Of a stretch of 64,000 nt of DNA, positions 35,801 through 42,235 are shown in pieces. Under the pieces are notes generated by a model that made no database searches, was not told where the DNA came from, and saw only the letters and a program-made list of their open reading frames with translations. The DNA is taken from contig NZ_FOBB01000013.1 of assembly GCF_900109685.1 (NCBI RefSeq), forward strand, positions 124,001-188,000, written 5' to 3'. The position numbers and the translations under genes are program-made. The DNA is from Chitinophaga rupis (GTDB lineage: Bacteria > Bacteroidota > Bacteroidia > Chitinophagales > Chitinophagaceae). Position 1 is the stretch's first letter; each line of letters opens with the position of its first letter.

Positions 35801-35990
35801 CTCCTTTCACGTGCCCGTTCTTCCACTTCATACATTCATCATATAACACCGGGGAGGCCAGGTACACCGCTTCCAGGAACACGGCATTATCCAGCTGGGC
35901 CAGTAATACCTTTTCATCCAGGTGGCGGAACAGGGGCAGGCGGGGGGTGCGCAGCACCAGGTTTTTATGAAATGAGTAGGGGATGTTCAT
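32841..35990 (-). CDS. lanB: Lantibiotic dehydratase LanB (full-length, with elimination domain)
   Basis: LanB glutamylates Ser/Thr of the precursor using glutamyl-tRNA(Glu), then eliminates glutamate to leave dehydro residues. The 1049-residue protein has the glutamylation domain (about 1-740; SRCTPFGLFSGCN near 80 and VIPRLSTAHNYSFNSLPVYHFL are typical). The SpaB-type elimination domain covers about 750-1030 (EWLYYKFYCG, FFIRYNDPEFHIRVRF). In the pinensin cluster of Chitinophaga, as I recall, these functions are split; here they are fused as in NisB. A tRNA-Glu gene lies 35 bases upstream on the same strand. Confidence 0.95.
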   Translation of the reverse strand: MNIPYSFHKNLVLRTPRLPLFRHLDEKVLLAQLDNAVFLEAVYLASPVLYDECMKWKNGHVKGEKEQQKLLRSLMKYFTRMSSRCTPFGLFSGCNLVQWQAAPTAVTVDAAVTHRHTRLDMHYLCALAQQLATLPGIKEHLLYYPNSSIYTMGDETRYVEYRYVAGRRKHQISAVNVSVYLDALLQQAKAGVTITAMLAQLVSEEISAEEAGAFIDDVIQAQMLVNELEPAITGDEFIYQIIRVLQRIQAAHPQDTVAAITGVLQQVNTQLQAIDSSAANTAENYRSISALLDQLGVPYEENKLFQTDIIKIAPQTGVQEALQQQLLEGLSILNRLAAPKEQGNLASFSRRFSERYEEKEMPLLEVLDTETGIGYLAKDGNDNTPLLDNIAPPSPKNAENNIKWGRVERYLANKVNQAYQGNAYAIDIQEKELEHLDNKDWNDLPPSMSIMFRLIDAEKQELYLDHAYGPSAANILGRFAHADEGINNMVCDITRAEQEKDPNVVYAEIIHLPESRVGNILLRPVFREYEIPYLAKSALDMEHQIAVDDLVVSVKNGKILLRSKRLNKVVIPRLSTAHNYSFNSLPVYHFLCDLQRQQLRSGLSFSWGSLVHQYKFLPRVAYKNTILSLANWRFLKSDYEHLLQAPEQQLMEKVQAFRQQWHMPRYIVLADGDNEMLVDLENEILVKLWLDTIKNRGNQELKEFLVPQSGITDPQGNVYTNQLVAVLTKQTASYGITAADRTPAATQPTRSFSIGSEWLYYKFYCGIKTADRILTDAIYPVVKQLLGEQAIDKFFFIRYNDPEFHIRVRFHLTDLSQLGKVIGLLHQHIRPFEEQGYIWKTQTDIYSRELERYGNHSIEQAETLFFHDSMAVLEMLENTWGDERDEIRWLWVLRAIDELLDGFGYTLEGKQQLAEILKDSFAAEFNADKLLKTQLNNKYRENRKEIEEIMDRQHDAGSVLQPILVLLQEKNRQLQPVIAQLLEKQQAGTLERSLNDLLFSYIHMLVNRTITSKPRVHEMVVYDLLHQYYRSLLARQKNKGEKKQIAKAA

Positions 35991-36014
35991 ACAGCGGGTT
36001 TAAAAGGTAATGCG

Positions 36015-36149
36015 TTATGTTTTTGTACTGCGTACAGGATTTGAACCTATATTTTCTTCGTGAAAGGAAGACGTCTTAACCCTTTGACCAACGCAGCGGA
36101 GTTTTTTTGATAGTTCTGTTTTTTTGTACGATCTTAGTAGTGGTTTCAT
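36015..36149 (-). pseudogene. 44-codon open frame across the tRNA-Glu, possible precursor-leader relic
   Basis: Starting at ATG 36149, the frame reads MKPLLRSYKKTELSKKL and then continues straight through the tRNA-Glu gene to a stop at 36015-36017. The first codons resemble precursor A2 (MKPLSQKNKK) at both DNA and protein level, but no leader motif, GG site or sensible core follows. It may be the 5' stump of a precursor gene interrupted by the tRNA, or chance. Confidence 0.35.
36026..36097 (-). tRNA. tRNA-Glu (anticodon UUC) inside the lanthipeptide operon
   Basis: The 72-base minus-strand sequence forms a complete cloverleaf. The acceptor is GCTGCGT/ACGCAGT (first pair G-U), followed by T8 and G9. 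The D stem is GTC/GAC with GG and A21 in the loop. The anticodon stem TCTTC/GAAGA carries loop CTTTCAC (anticodon UUC), and the variable loop has four bases with no base 47, as in tRNA-Glu. The T stem ATAGG/CCTGT carries TTCAAAT, and the discriminator is A73. No CCA is encoded. It lies 35 bases before the lanB start, on the same strand, and LanB consumes Glu-tRNA. A 44-codon open frame overlaps it and is probably not translated. Confidence 0.88.
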
Positions 36150-36173
36150 GATTGTACCATTTTAGTACAATCC

Positions 36174-36208
36174 AGGCGGCCTCCTTCAGGGGGCCTCTTT
36201 TTTTTAAG
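36174..36208 (+). terminator. GC-rich hairpin with T tract on the plus strand
   Basis: GGCCTCC and GGGGGCC pair around TTCA and are followed by TCTTTTTTTT on the plus strand. On the minus strand, the direction of the operon, an A tract precedes the hairpin. It therefore looks like a plus-strand terminator inside a minus-strand operon, and in the minus-strand mRNA it would be a structure between precursor A3 and the tRNA. Confidence 0.45.
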
Positions 36209-36244
36209 TACGTACGTTCCTTCAACCTATCAGCTCCGTTCTCC

Positions 36245-36451
36245 TCATGCTGCTTCTTCCGGTACAGCGCCGGGGCTTTGCTCCAGGTGACAGCAGGTAA
36301 TGGTAAAACAAACAACCGCACTTCTGAAAGTAGGCAATGAATCTTCCGTAGGCATAATCCCACCAATGATCTTTAGCTGCGTATCGGCATCCAGCCGGGC
36401 AATTGTTTTTTTATCAAAGTTTAATTTTCTGCTTGTTGAACGAGGTTTCAT
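36245..36451 (-). CDS. lanA: Class I lanthipeptide precursor A3
   Basis: The 68-residue peptide has the leader LNFDKKTIARLDADTQLKIIGG with a clear double-glycine site at about residue 31. The 37-residue core contains three cysteines (VVCFTITCC) surrounded by Thr/Ser residues suited to lanthionine formation and ends in an acidic tail. It is the first precursor of the operon, between the receptor gene (49 bases upstream) and the tRNA-Glu/lanB pair. The leader matches those of A1, A4 and A5, which supports recognition by one LanB. Confidence 0.87.
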   Translation of the reverse strand: MKPRSTSRKLNFDKKTIARLDADTQLKIIGGIMPTEDSLPTFRSAVVCFTITCCHLEQSPGAVPEEAA

Positions 36452-36500
36452 TATGATAAGTTTTAGGAGTTTAAAGTGAATTAAAATAGCGGGCTGCGGC

Positions 36501-38696
36501 TTAATTACTGCCCATACGGGTTCTCATATCATCAATGCCTGTTTTGCGGTTCTTTCCGGCCTTTACATACTGGTTACCAAACTTGTAGTTGAATATAATA
36601 TTAAAGAACCTTGTTTCTATTTTATTATTATAAGCTGCATTTACATTCTGGTAATTTTCTACCGTGTATTTAGCGCGCTGGGTGTTGAAAACATCGCTCA
36701 CACTCAGTTTCAGGCTACCCCGCTGCTGCAGGATGGTTTGGCTGATGCCCAGATCCAGCCTGAACATAGACGACATTTTAAAAATACCGGAAGCAATAGG
36801 CGACCTGTAAAAACCGGTAGCTTCTGCACTTAGCTGCTTAGAGAGCTTTAATGCGTAGTTGGATGATAGATAAGCAGCATAGGCTTGATTATCCAGTGCA
36901 GTACTGCCGGAGCTGCCTTTGTAGCTGGTGTACATAGCGCCCACCGTGTTTATAAAAGAGCTATTACCAATTACGGTGCTGCTGGTTACGGTTAAGGAAA
37001 GCAGGTCTGCGCCTGACAGGTTATCATAAGAGCTGATGATAAGCTTTGATGCCGTATCCTGCCGGTACACCTGCTGCAGTGAATTACCGGAATGTGCATA
37101 GGTAAGGTTAGCAGATATTTTATTGTCGTAGATATAAGACAGCTCCACGCTGTTATCTATCTGCGGTTTAATATAGGGATTACCCTGGCTGTAGCTATAC
37201 TGGCTGTGATACAGGATAAAAGGATTCACATAATCAAAGCCATAGCGCATAATATTCCGCTTGTATCCTGCGCCCCATACATGTTTGGCCGAAGCGGCGT
37301 ATTGTACGGACAGATTGGGGAACAGGTACAGGTAGCTGTTCTTATCCTTTTGCTGCAGGGTAACGGAGTATCCCTCCGTGCTGGTTTGCTCTGCCCGCAG
37401 CCCTGCCTGCACATTGTATTTGCCAAAGGTTTGATTATAATTCACATAAGCGGCGCTGATGTTCTCTTTAAAAATGAAATGGTTGGTTTTACCAAGGTCT
37501 GTTTCCCATTGGCCATTCACCGCATTTTCCCATAACACATCATTATCGGTAGTAGTACGGGTAGCTTTTACCCCGGCCTCCAGGCGGCCCCATTTTGCAG
37601 GGTATACATAGTCTGCTGCCAGTGCATATACTTTGTTATGTGCGGGGGAGCGGTTGCTTAATGTATCTGCATGCGAATAGGGTTTCTCCGGCGCGTCATA
37701 AAAGCGGGTAATAAAATGATCCTCCCAGGATTTGCGGTAATAGAAATAATCCGCGTTCACAGCAATTTCACTGCCCTGTTTATTCAGCACCTTTTTAAAG
37801 TACAGGTTTACAGAGGGGCTGAAGATACTTGCTGTACCCGTTGTAGCTACGTTAGACAAAGAATCCGGCTGCAGGGGTTTTCCAATGGCCGTGTTGTTCA
37901 CTACTTCGCGGTCGCGGTAGTTAAGGTAGCCTTTTGCAAGCACGCCCAGGGAGGTGGTTTTGTTAATGTCGTAGTCCAGGCCCAGCTTAAAGTTGTTGTT
38001 ATTGCGCCTGCGCTTATCGTACTCATTTTCTGTAATGGTGGTAGTGCCTAAATAGCGGGTGGAGCGGTTGTCAATGTACACCTGGTTATTACCATAATCA
38101 TAGCTGCCGTACACATTTACCTTAGCGGTGCGATAGTTTAAACTCAGGCCGCTGTTGTAGCGTGCAAAACGCCCGGCCCCTGCACCCAGGGTAAAGATGC
38201 CGTTCATGCCCAGGCTACGGCCTTTGATGGTTTTTATGTTGATAACGGCGCCTCCCTGTGCATCGTACCTGGCAGAGGGGTGGGTAATGATCTCTACTTT
38301 ATCCAGGCTGCTGCCGTTCATGGTTTGCAGCAGGGTATTCAGCTCTTCGCCGGAGAGGTTGGAGGGGCGGCCGTCTATCCATACCGTTACCGATTTACCT
38401 CTTACGCTCAGCGTACCATTTTGGTCGGCCAGTACGCCGGGCGCCCGTTTAATCACATCATAGGCATTGCTGCCGGCTGCCACCGGGCTTTCAGATACAT
38501 TCAGGGTTATACGGTCCACGGACTGTACCAGGAAAGGTTTAGTGCCTTTCACCTCAAAGATCTTAAGGCTGATGGTGTCGGTTGCCAGGGTGGCGGAATC
38601 TTTGGCAGGGGCTTGTACCTGCCCGGCTGCCTGCTCCCCTGCTGCCACTACCAGCAGCATCCCCATTAACCAGCTATGTTTGATGATCTGTTTCAT
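36501..38696 (-). CDS. Outer-membrane receptor-like beta-barrel protein at the head of the lanthipeptide operon
   Basis: From the ATG at 38696 the product has 731 residues, with a signal peptide ending near EQAAGQ. A plug-like domain follows (VTLNVSESPVAAGSNAYDV-type phrases, VTVWIDGRPSNLSGEELNTLL) and then a barrel rich in aromatic strands. It belongs to the same family as the truncated gene at 1-651. The frame extends 21 codons upstream, but those codons lack signal-peptide logic. It could take part in export, immunity or uptake of the lanthipeptide; its position only suggests a link. Confidence 0.82.
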   Translation of the reverse strand: MKQIIKHSWLMGMLLVVAAGEQAAGQVQAPAKDSATLATDTISLKIFEVKGTKPFLVQSVDRITLNVSESPVAAGSNAYDVIKRAPGVLADQNGTLSVRGKSVTVWIDGRPSNLSGEELNTLLQTMNGSSLDKVEIITHPSARYDAQGGAVINIKTIKGRSLGMNGIFTLGAGAGRFARYNSGLSLNYRTAKVNVYGSYDYGNNQVYIDNRSTRYLGTTTITENEYDKRRRNNNNFKLGLDYDINKTTSLGVLAKGYLNYRDREVVNNTAIGKPLQPDSLSNVATTGTASIFSPSVNLYFKKVLNKQGSEIAVNADYFYYRKSWEDHFITRFYDAPEKPYSHADTLSNRSPAHNKVYALAADYVYPAKWGRLEAGVKATRTTTDNDVLWENAVNGQWETDLGKTNHFIFKENISAAYVNYNQTFGKYNVQAGLRAEQTSTEGYSVTLQQKDKNSYLYLFPNLSVQYAASAKHVWGAGYKRNIMRYGFDYVNPFILYHSQYSYSQGNPYIKPQIDNSVELSYIYDNKISANLTYAHSGNSLQQVYRQDTASKLIISSYDNLSGADLLSLTVTSSTVIGNSSFINTVGAMYTSYKGSSGSTALDNQAYAAYLSSNYALKLSKQLSAEATGFYRSPIASGIFKMSSMFRLDLGISQTILQQRGSLKLSVSDVFNTQRAKYTVENYQNVNAAYNNKIETRFFNIIFNYKFGNQYVKAGKNRKTGIDDMRTRMGSN

Positions 38697-38813
38697 ACAT
38701 ATCGATTTACATAGCAAACATATTAAGGGGAGCCCCTGCCATAAAAAAAGATACACCAACTATGCGGATCAATACTACCAACCGCCGGATGATGGTGTTG
38801 AAGAAAAACGGGG

Positions 38814-39167
38814 TTATTTCTTTTTATCGCCCTCCAGGTGAAAAATGTGCAGGAAACGGTGGGCAATGGGGGTGAACATTAAAGCTACTACGGATAAGAA
38901 TATGACGCCGCTGTAAATGGCATAAATACCAGAAAAGATCTTGGCCCCGGCAGATTCCATGGGGTTTACAGGACCCATACCGGTAAGGATCATGGCGGCA
39001 TTCAGGTAAGCATCCAGCCAGCCTAAATGGGCCAGGAAATGGTAACCGGCCATGCCTATCAGCATAGAGAAAATGATCACCAAAAAGGAAAATAAGCCAT
39101 AACGCAGCAGGCGCCGTACAAACAAACGGCGGGGAAGCAGGGGTTGTGAGCGGTGTTCAAAATGCAT
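38814..39167 (-). CDS. Two-helix pore-like membrane protein (degenerate ion-channel domain)
   Basis: The 117-residue protein has two membrane helices (about 25-50 and 80-105) and between them a pore-helix-like segment ending in TGMGP. In potassium channels the corresponding filter reads TVGYG, so the layout matches an ion-channel-2 domain but the filter is not a normal potassium filter. It starts six bases before the end of the spacer to the antiporter gene upstream and is probably translated from the same mRNA. Function is uncertain; cation leak or antiporter partner are possibilities. Confidence 0.7.
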   Translation of the reverse strand: MHFEHRSQPLLPRRLFVRRLLRYGLFSFLVIIFSMLIGMAGYHFLAHLGWLDAYLNAAMILTGMGPVNPMESAGAKIFSGIYAIYSGVIFLSVVALMFTPIAHRFLHIFHLEGDKKK

Positions 39168-39173
39168 AACCGG

Positions 39174-41339
39174 CTATTTTTTGCCTTTAAAGATACGTTT
39201 GAATGCCTTACCCAGCTTATTCAGGTTAGCCAGCTGCTCCTGTATAGGCGCCAGGGTAAGGTCTTCCGGCTGCACGCCAGCCTCCAGGTAATCCATTTCA
39301 ATCTGTTCCGGGAAAACGAGGATGATATTGGTATCGCGGAAGTAGCGGCCCAAGCGGGCAGGAATATGTTCCTGGAAAGCGGTGTATGACAACGTGCCTT
39401 TGCGGGCAGAGACCACCACCAGCAGATCGCCGCTGCTTACTTCTTTGGAAAGCGCCTGAAAATCTTCCAGCTCCGTGGCGCCAATAGGCTTAAAGGTTAC
39501 TTCCATATTGATCTTTGCATACTGCAAAAAGGTTTCCACCGCCACTTTAGTTTTTTCAGGACAGTGGATCACCAGGCGTGCGCCGATCTGTTTAGCCAGT
39601 ATCAGCATTTTTTGCAGGTAATGCACAAAACCTTTTTCATATTCTGTATTGCGGGGCAGCGCCAGCACCATTTTTTTAGCTGCGTTCATAGGATGATGGA
39701 AATCGCATACGTACACGGTTTCCCATACGCTTTGCAGCACGTTATCCAGCGTGGTGCCGAATATGGAGCCAAACAGCCGGTCGGTGGTGCTGGTCTTATC
39801 CGTCCAGCCCAGTATTACATCTGTTATCAGCAACTCCTTGGCCGCACGGGAAATACCATCCGCCACATTCAGATCCACGCGTGTAATAGACTGCACATGG
39901 CTTTCCGTTGCAGCTGCGTGCATGACTGCAGCTTCCATCATTTTATTGGTAACATGGATCTTTTCTTTGGCCTCCTCATCATCCTGCACTACGGCCAGCG
40001 GGTACACCGGCGTTTGGGATCCCGGGTCTTTGATCATCACCGCCAGATCCAGCAGGGATTCTATACGCGCGGGGTTGGATACGGGTACCAGTATACGTTC
40101 GGGGCCGCCATCCGTTTCCGGCTTACGCTCTGCCTCTACTATAGCCAGGCGGCGGCCGGCATTTTCCGTTACAAACGAACCTACCAAACAGGTAACAAGA
40201 ATAAGCAGCACTGTACCGTTCAGCACATTCTCATTAATAATGCCCATGTTAAAACCTATCAGTATCACCGCAATGGTGGCAGCGGCATGCGCGCTGCTTA
40301 AACCAAAGATCACATTCCGTTGCGGAACACTGTAGCCAAAAGAAAGCTGTGTAAAAAAGGCTGCCAGCCATTTGCTGAATAAGGCCATAACAGTCAGGGA
40401 ACCAGCAATGATCAATGCCTCCTGCCCTTTCAGCAGCACCCGCAGGTCTACTATCATACCTACACTGATCAAAAAGAAGGGAATGAACAGCGCATTACCT
40501 ACAAAAGCAATACGGTTCATTAATGTAGAGGTATGTGGTATCAGCTGGTTTAATGCCAGCCCGGCAAGGAAAGCGCCAATGATCCCCTCCACCCCTGCCA
40601 GCTCCGCCAAGAAGCCCGCCAGGAACACCAGGGCTAATACAAATATGAAGTGCGAGGTTTTATCGTCCTTGATCTTTTTAAAGAACCAGCGCCCGATCAT
40701 TGGAAAGATCCACAGTATAATGGTAGCAAATACAGTTACCGATACACCCAGCCGTATCCAGAAATAAGTATTCAGGTTGCCGGCAGCAGCGCCGGTAATA
40801 ATAGCCAGTATTAATAATACAGCCGTATCCGTTATAATGGTGCCACCTACGGCCACCGTTACTGCCTCATTTTTAGTGATGCCTAAACGGCTGGCTAATG
40901 GATAGGCTACCAGCGTATGTGTGGCAAACATGCTGGACACCAGCAGCGTGGCCATAAAGTTAAAATGCAGCCAGTAGGTACAAACCAGGTATCCTAAAAT
41001 AAGGGGAATAAAGAAAGTGAAAGCGCCAAATACCAGGCTGCGGTGACGGTTCTTGCGGAACTCCGTCATGTCCAGCTCCAACCCGGCCAGGAACATAATG
41101 TATAACAAACCGGCCTTGCCAAACAGGTCTATGCTGCCCTTTTCTATGATCTTAAAGCCGTGATCGCCAATGGCCATGCCGGCAATGATAAGGCCTATAA
41201 TACTGGGTATACGGAACTTACGCAGAATAATAGGAGCCAGCAGGATAATGAACAACACCAATGAAAAAATAGGTACCGGATCTTTCAATGGCAAGCTTAT
41301 GTCCAGCAACAAAAACCCTCCTTTCAATACAGTCATCAT
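39174..41339 (-). CDS. CPA2-type cation:proton antiporter with C-terminal UspA-like region
   Basis: The 721-residue protein has an Na+/H+ exchanger-type membrane domain of about 12 helices (about 15-405), with GLIIAGMAIGDHGF near 45 and LAGVEGIIGAFLAGLALN near 260. A 300-residue cytoplasmic tail follows, with two universal-stress-protein-like lobes (RILVPVSNP near 415 and MVLALPRNTEYEKG near 560). Such tails are thought to bind nucleotides and control activity. The first two codons are both ATG. It is divergent from the second precursor locus. Confidence 0.88.
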   Translation of the reverse strand: MMTVLKGGFLLLDISLPLKDPVPIFSLVLFIILLAPIILRKFRIPSIIGLIIAGMAIGDHGFKIIEKGSIDLFGKAGLLYIMFLAGLELDMTEFRKNRHRSLVFGAFTFFIPLILGYLVCTYWLHFNFMATLLVSSMFATHTLVAYPLASRLGITKNEAVTVAVGGTIITDTAVLLILAIITGAAAGNLNTYFWIRLGVSVTVFATIILWIFPMIGRWFFKKIKDDKTSHFIFVLALVFLAGFLAELAGVEGIIGAFLAGLALNQLIPHTSTLMNRIAFVGNALFIPFFLISVGMIVDLRVLLKGQEALIIAGSLTVMALFSKWLAAFFTQLSFGYSVPQRNVIFGLSSAHAAATIAVILIGFNMGIINENVLNGTVLLILVTCLVGSFVTENAGRRLAIVEAERKPETDGGPERILVPVSNPARIESLLDLAVMIKDPGSQTPVYPLAVVQDDEEAKEKIHVTNKMMEAAVMHAAATESHVQSITRVDLNVADGISRAAKELLITDVILGWTDKTSTTDRLFGSIFGTTLDNVLQSVWETVYVCDFHHPMNAAKKMVLALPRNTEYEKGFVHYLQKMLILAKQIGARLVIHCPEKTKVAVETFLQYAKINMEVTFKPIGATELEDFQALSKEVSSGDLLVVVSARKGTLSYTAFQEHIPARLGRYFRDTNIILVFPEQIEMDYLEAGVQPEDLTLAPIQEQLANLNKLGKAFKRIFKGKK

Positions 41340-41659
41340 GGCCTTATATTTATTCCGGGCATAAATTACTCCATTTTATGTACACTATTACATTAAAAAT
41401 GTCTGGGAACCCCATGCACATCCCTTCACTTTTTACCCTCTTGTAACATGCATCTGTGATTTGATATAAGTGATAAACACGTTGGTGGATTATAGTTTTA
41501 TACGGCTTATGCTGAACATATCTTTATATCGTTAACAGCACACAACAACAACTTAGCTAAGAAAAAGGGGCATCTGAAAACCTTTAACAGAGTAAGAAAG
41601 GAGGTATCCGAAAATCCTTGATCAGAGTAGGAAAAATAAAACGTTAAAATTTTACAATC
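41340..41659. other. Spacer with direct repeats upstream of the second precursor locus
   Basis: The first 200 bases are AT-rich, with TATCTTTA at 41519-41526 as a possible -7 element for the precursors. The last 90 bases hold two diverged copies of a leader segment: GGCATCTGAAAACCTTTAAC, then AGAGTAAG; and GGTATCCGAAAATCCTTGAT, then CAGAGTAGG. A third copy precedes the second precursor (ATCAGATCCGATTTC, ATCAGAGTAG). This suggests earlier tandem duplications of the precursor unit. Confidence 0.55.
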
Positions 41660-41866
41660 ATGAAACCCGTAAAAAATCAAGACGACGCTAAAAAATTAGA
41701 TCTGCAAAAGAAAACCGTTTCTGTTCTGTCTGACAACCAGCTGAATGCTGTTGATGGCGGTAAGAATGAAGAAGCAATCACTACTTCCTGGGGTCCTTGC
41801 ACCGGCTTTACCTGCTGCCCTCCGGCTACTACCGGCACTGGTGATCAGCCTGGCCAGGATGCTTAA
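41660..41866 (+). CDS. lanA: Class I lanthipeptide precursor A4 (tandem copy 1)
   Basis: The 68-residue peptide has the leader LDLQKKTVSVLSDNQLNAVDGG with a double-glycine site at residues 33-34. The core holds three cysteines (GPCTGFTCC) and eight Thr/Ser residues. It is 265 bases upstream of a second copy that differs in the leader only by Val to Ile at residue 4 and in the core only near the end (DQPG versus LEPA). No LanB is encoded on this strand nearby, only LanC. The same leader type in locus 1 suggests that its LanB acts in trans. Confidence 0.88.
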   Translation: MKPVKNQDDAKKLDLQKKTVSVLSDNQLNAVDGGKNEEAITTSWGPCTGFTCCPPATTGTGDQPGQDA

Positions 41867-41924
41867 TCAGATCCGATTTCAAGATCAGAGTAGAAAAAAA
41901 ATTTAAACGTTAAAATTTACAATC

Positions 41925-42131
41925 ATGAAACCCATAAAAAACCAAGACGACGCTAAAAAATTAGATCTGCAAAAGAAAACTGTTTCTGTTCTGTCTGACA
42001 ACCAGCTGAATGCTGTTGATGGCGGTAAGAATGAAGAAGCGATCACCACTTCCTGGGGTCCTTGTACTGGCTTTACCTGCTGCCCTCCGGCTACCACCGG
42101 TACCGGTCTTGAGCCTGCACAGGATGCCTAA
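41925..42131 (+). CDS. lanA: Class I lanthipeptide precursor A5 (tandem copy 2)
   Basis: This 68-residue copy of A4 keeps every cysteine and every Thr/Ser of the ring region. Most DNA differences between the copies are silent third-position changes, and the few amino-acid changes are Val4 to Ile and DQPG to LEPA near the C-terminus. That pattern points to selection on the peptide rather than a very recent copy. A strong terminator follows 21 bases after the stop, separating the precursors from lanC. Confidence 0.88.
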   Translation: MKPIKNQDDAKKLDLQKKTVSVLSDNQLNAVDGGKNEEAITTSWGPCTGFTCCPPATTGTGLEPAQDA

Positions 42132-42152
42132 GCAGATCCGGTTCCAACATAT

Positions 42153-42190
42153 AAATAAGCTAACCGTGTTACATGGTTAGCTTATTTTTT
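42153..42190 (+). terminator. Strong terminator between precursor A5 and lanC2
   Basis: AAATAAGCTAACC pairs perfectly with GGTTAGCTTATTT over 13 bases around GTGTTACAT and is followed by T residues. It should end most transcripts after the precursors and let only a fraction read into the cyclase gene. Confidence 0.88.
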
Positions 42191-42235
42191 CTGCAAAGGT
42201 TACTCCGTTCATACTTCACCTTTTATTGATTGCAT

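Larger units (their letters stand above)
41615..42145 (+). repeat. Tandem duplication of the precursor unit (period 265 bases)
   Basis: Two units, each a leader segment (AGAGTAG, then ACGTTAAAA and TTACAATCATG) plus a 68-codon precursor gene, follow each other with a 265-base period. Identity is high through the coding part and falls off in the spacer. Confidence 0.85.

Noticed and set aside
36076..36366. 96-codon minus-strand open frame overlapping precursor A3 and the tRNA-Glu
   Set aside because: It is out of frame with precursor A3 and crosses the tRNA; the leader-bearing frame at 36245-36451 and the cloverleaf are far better supported.
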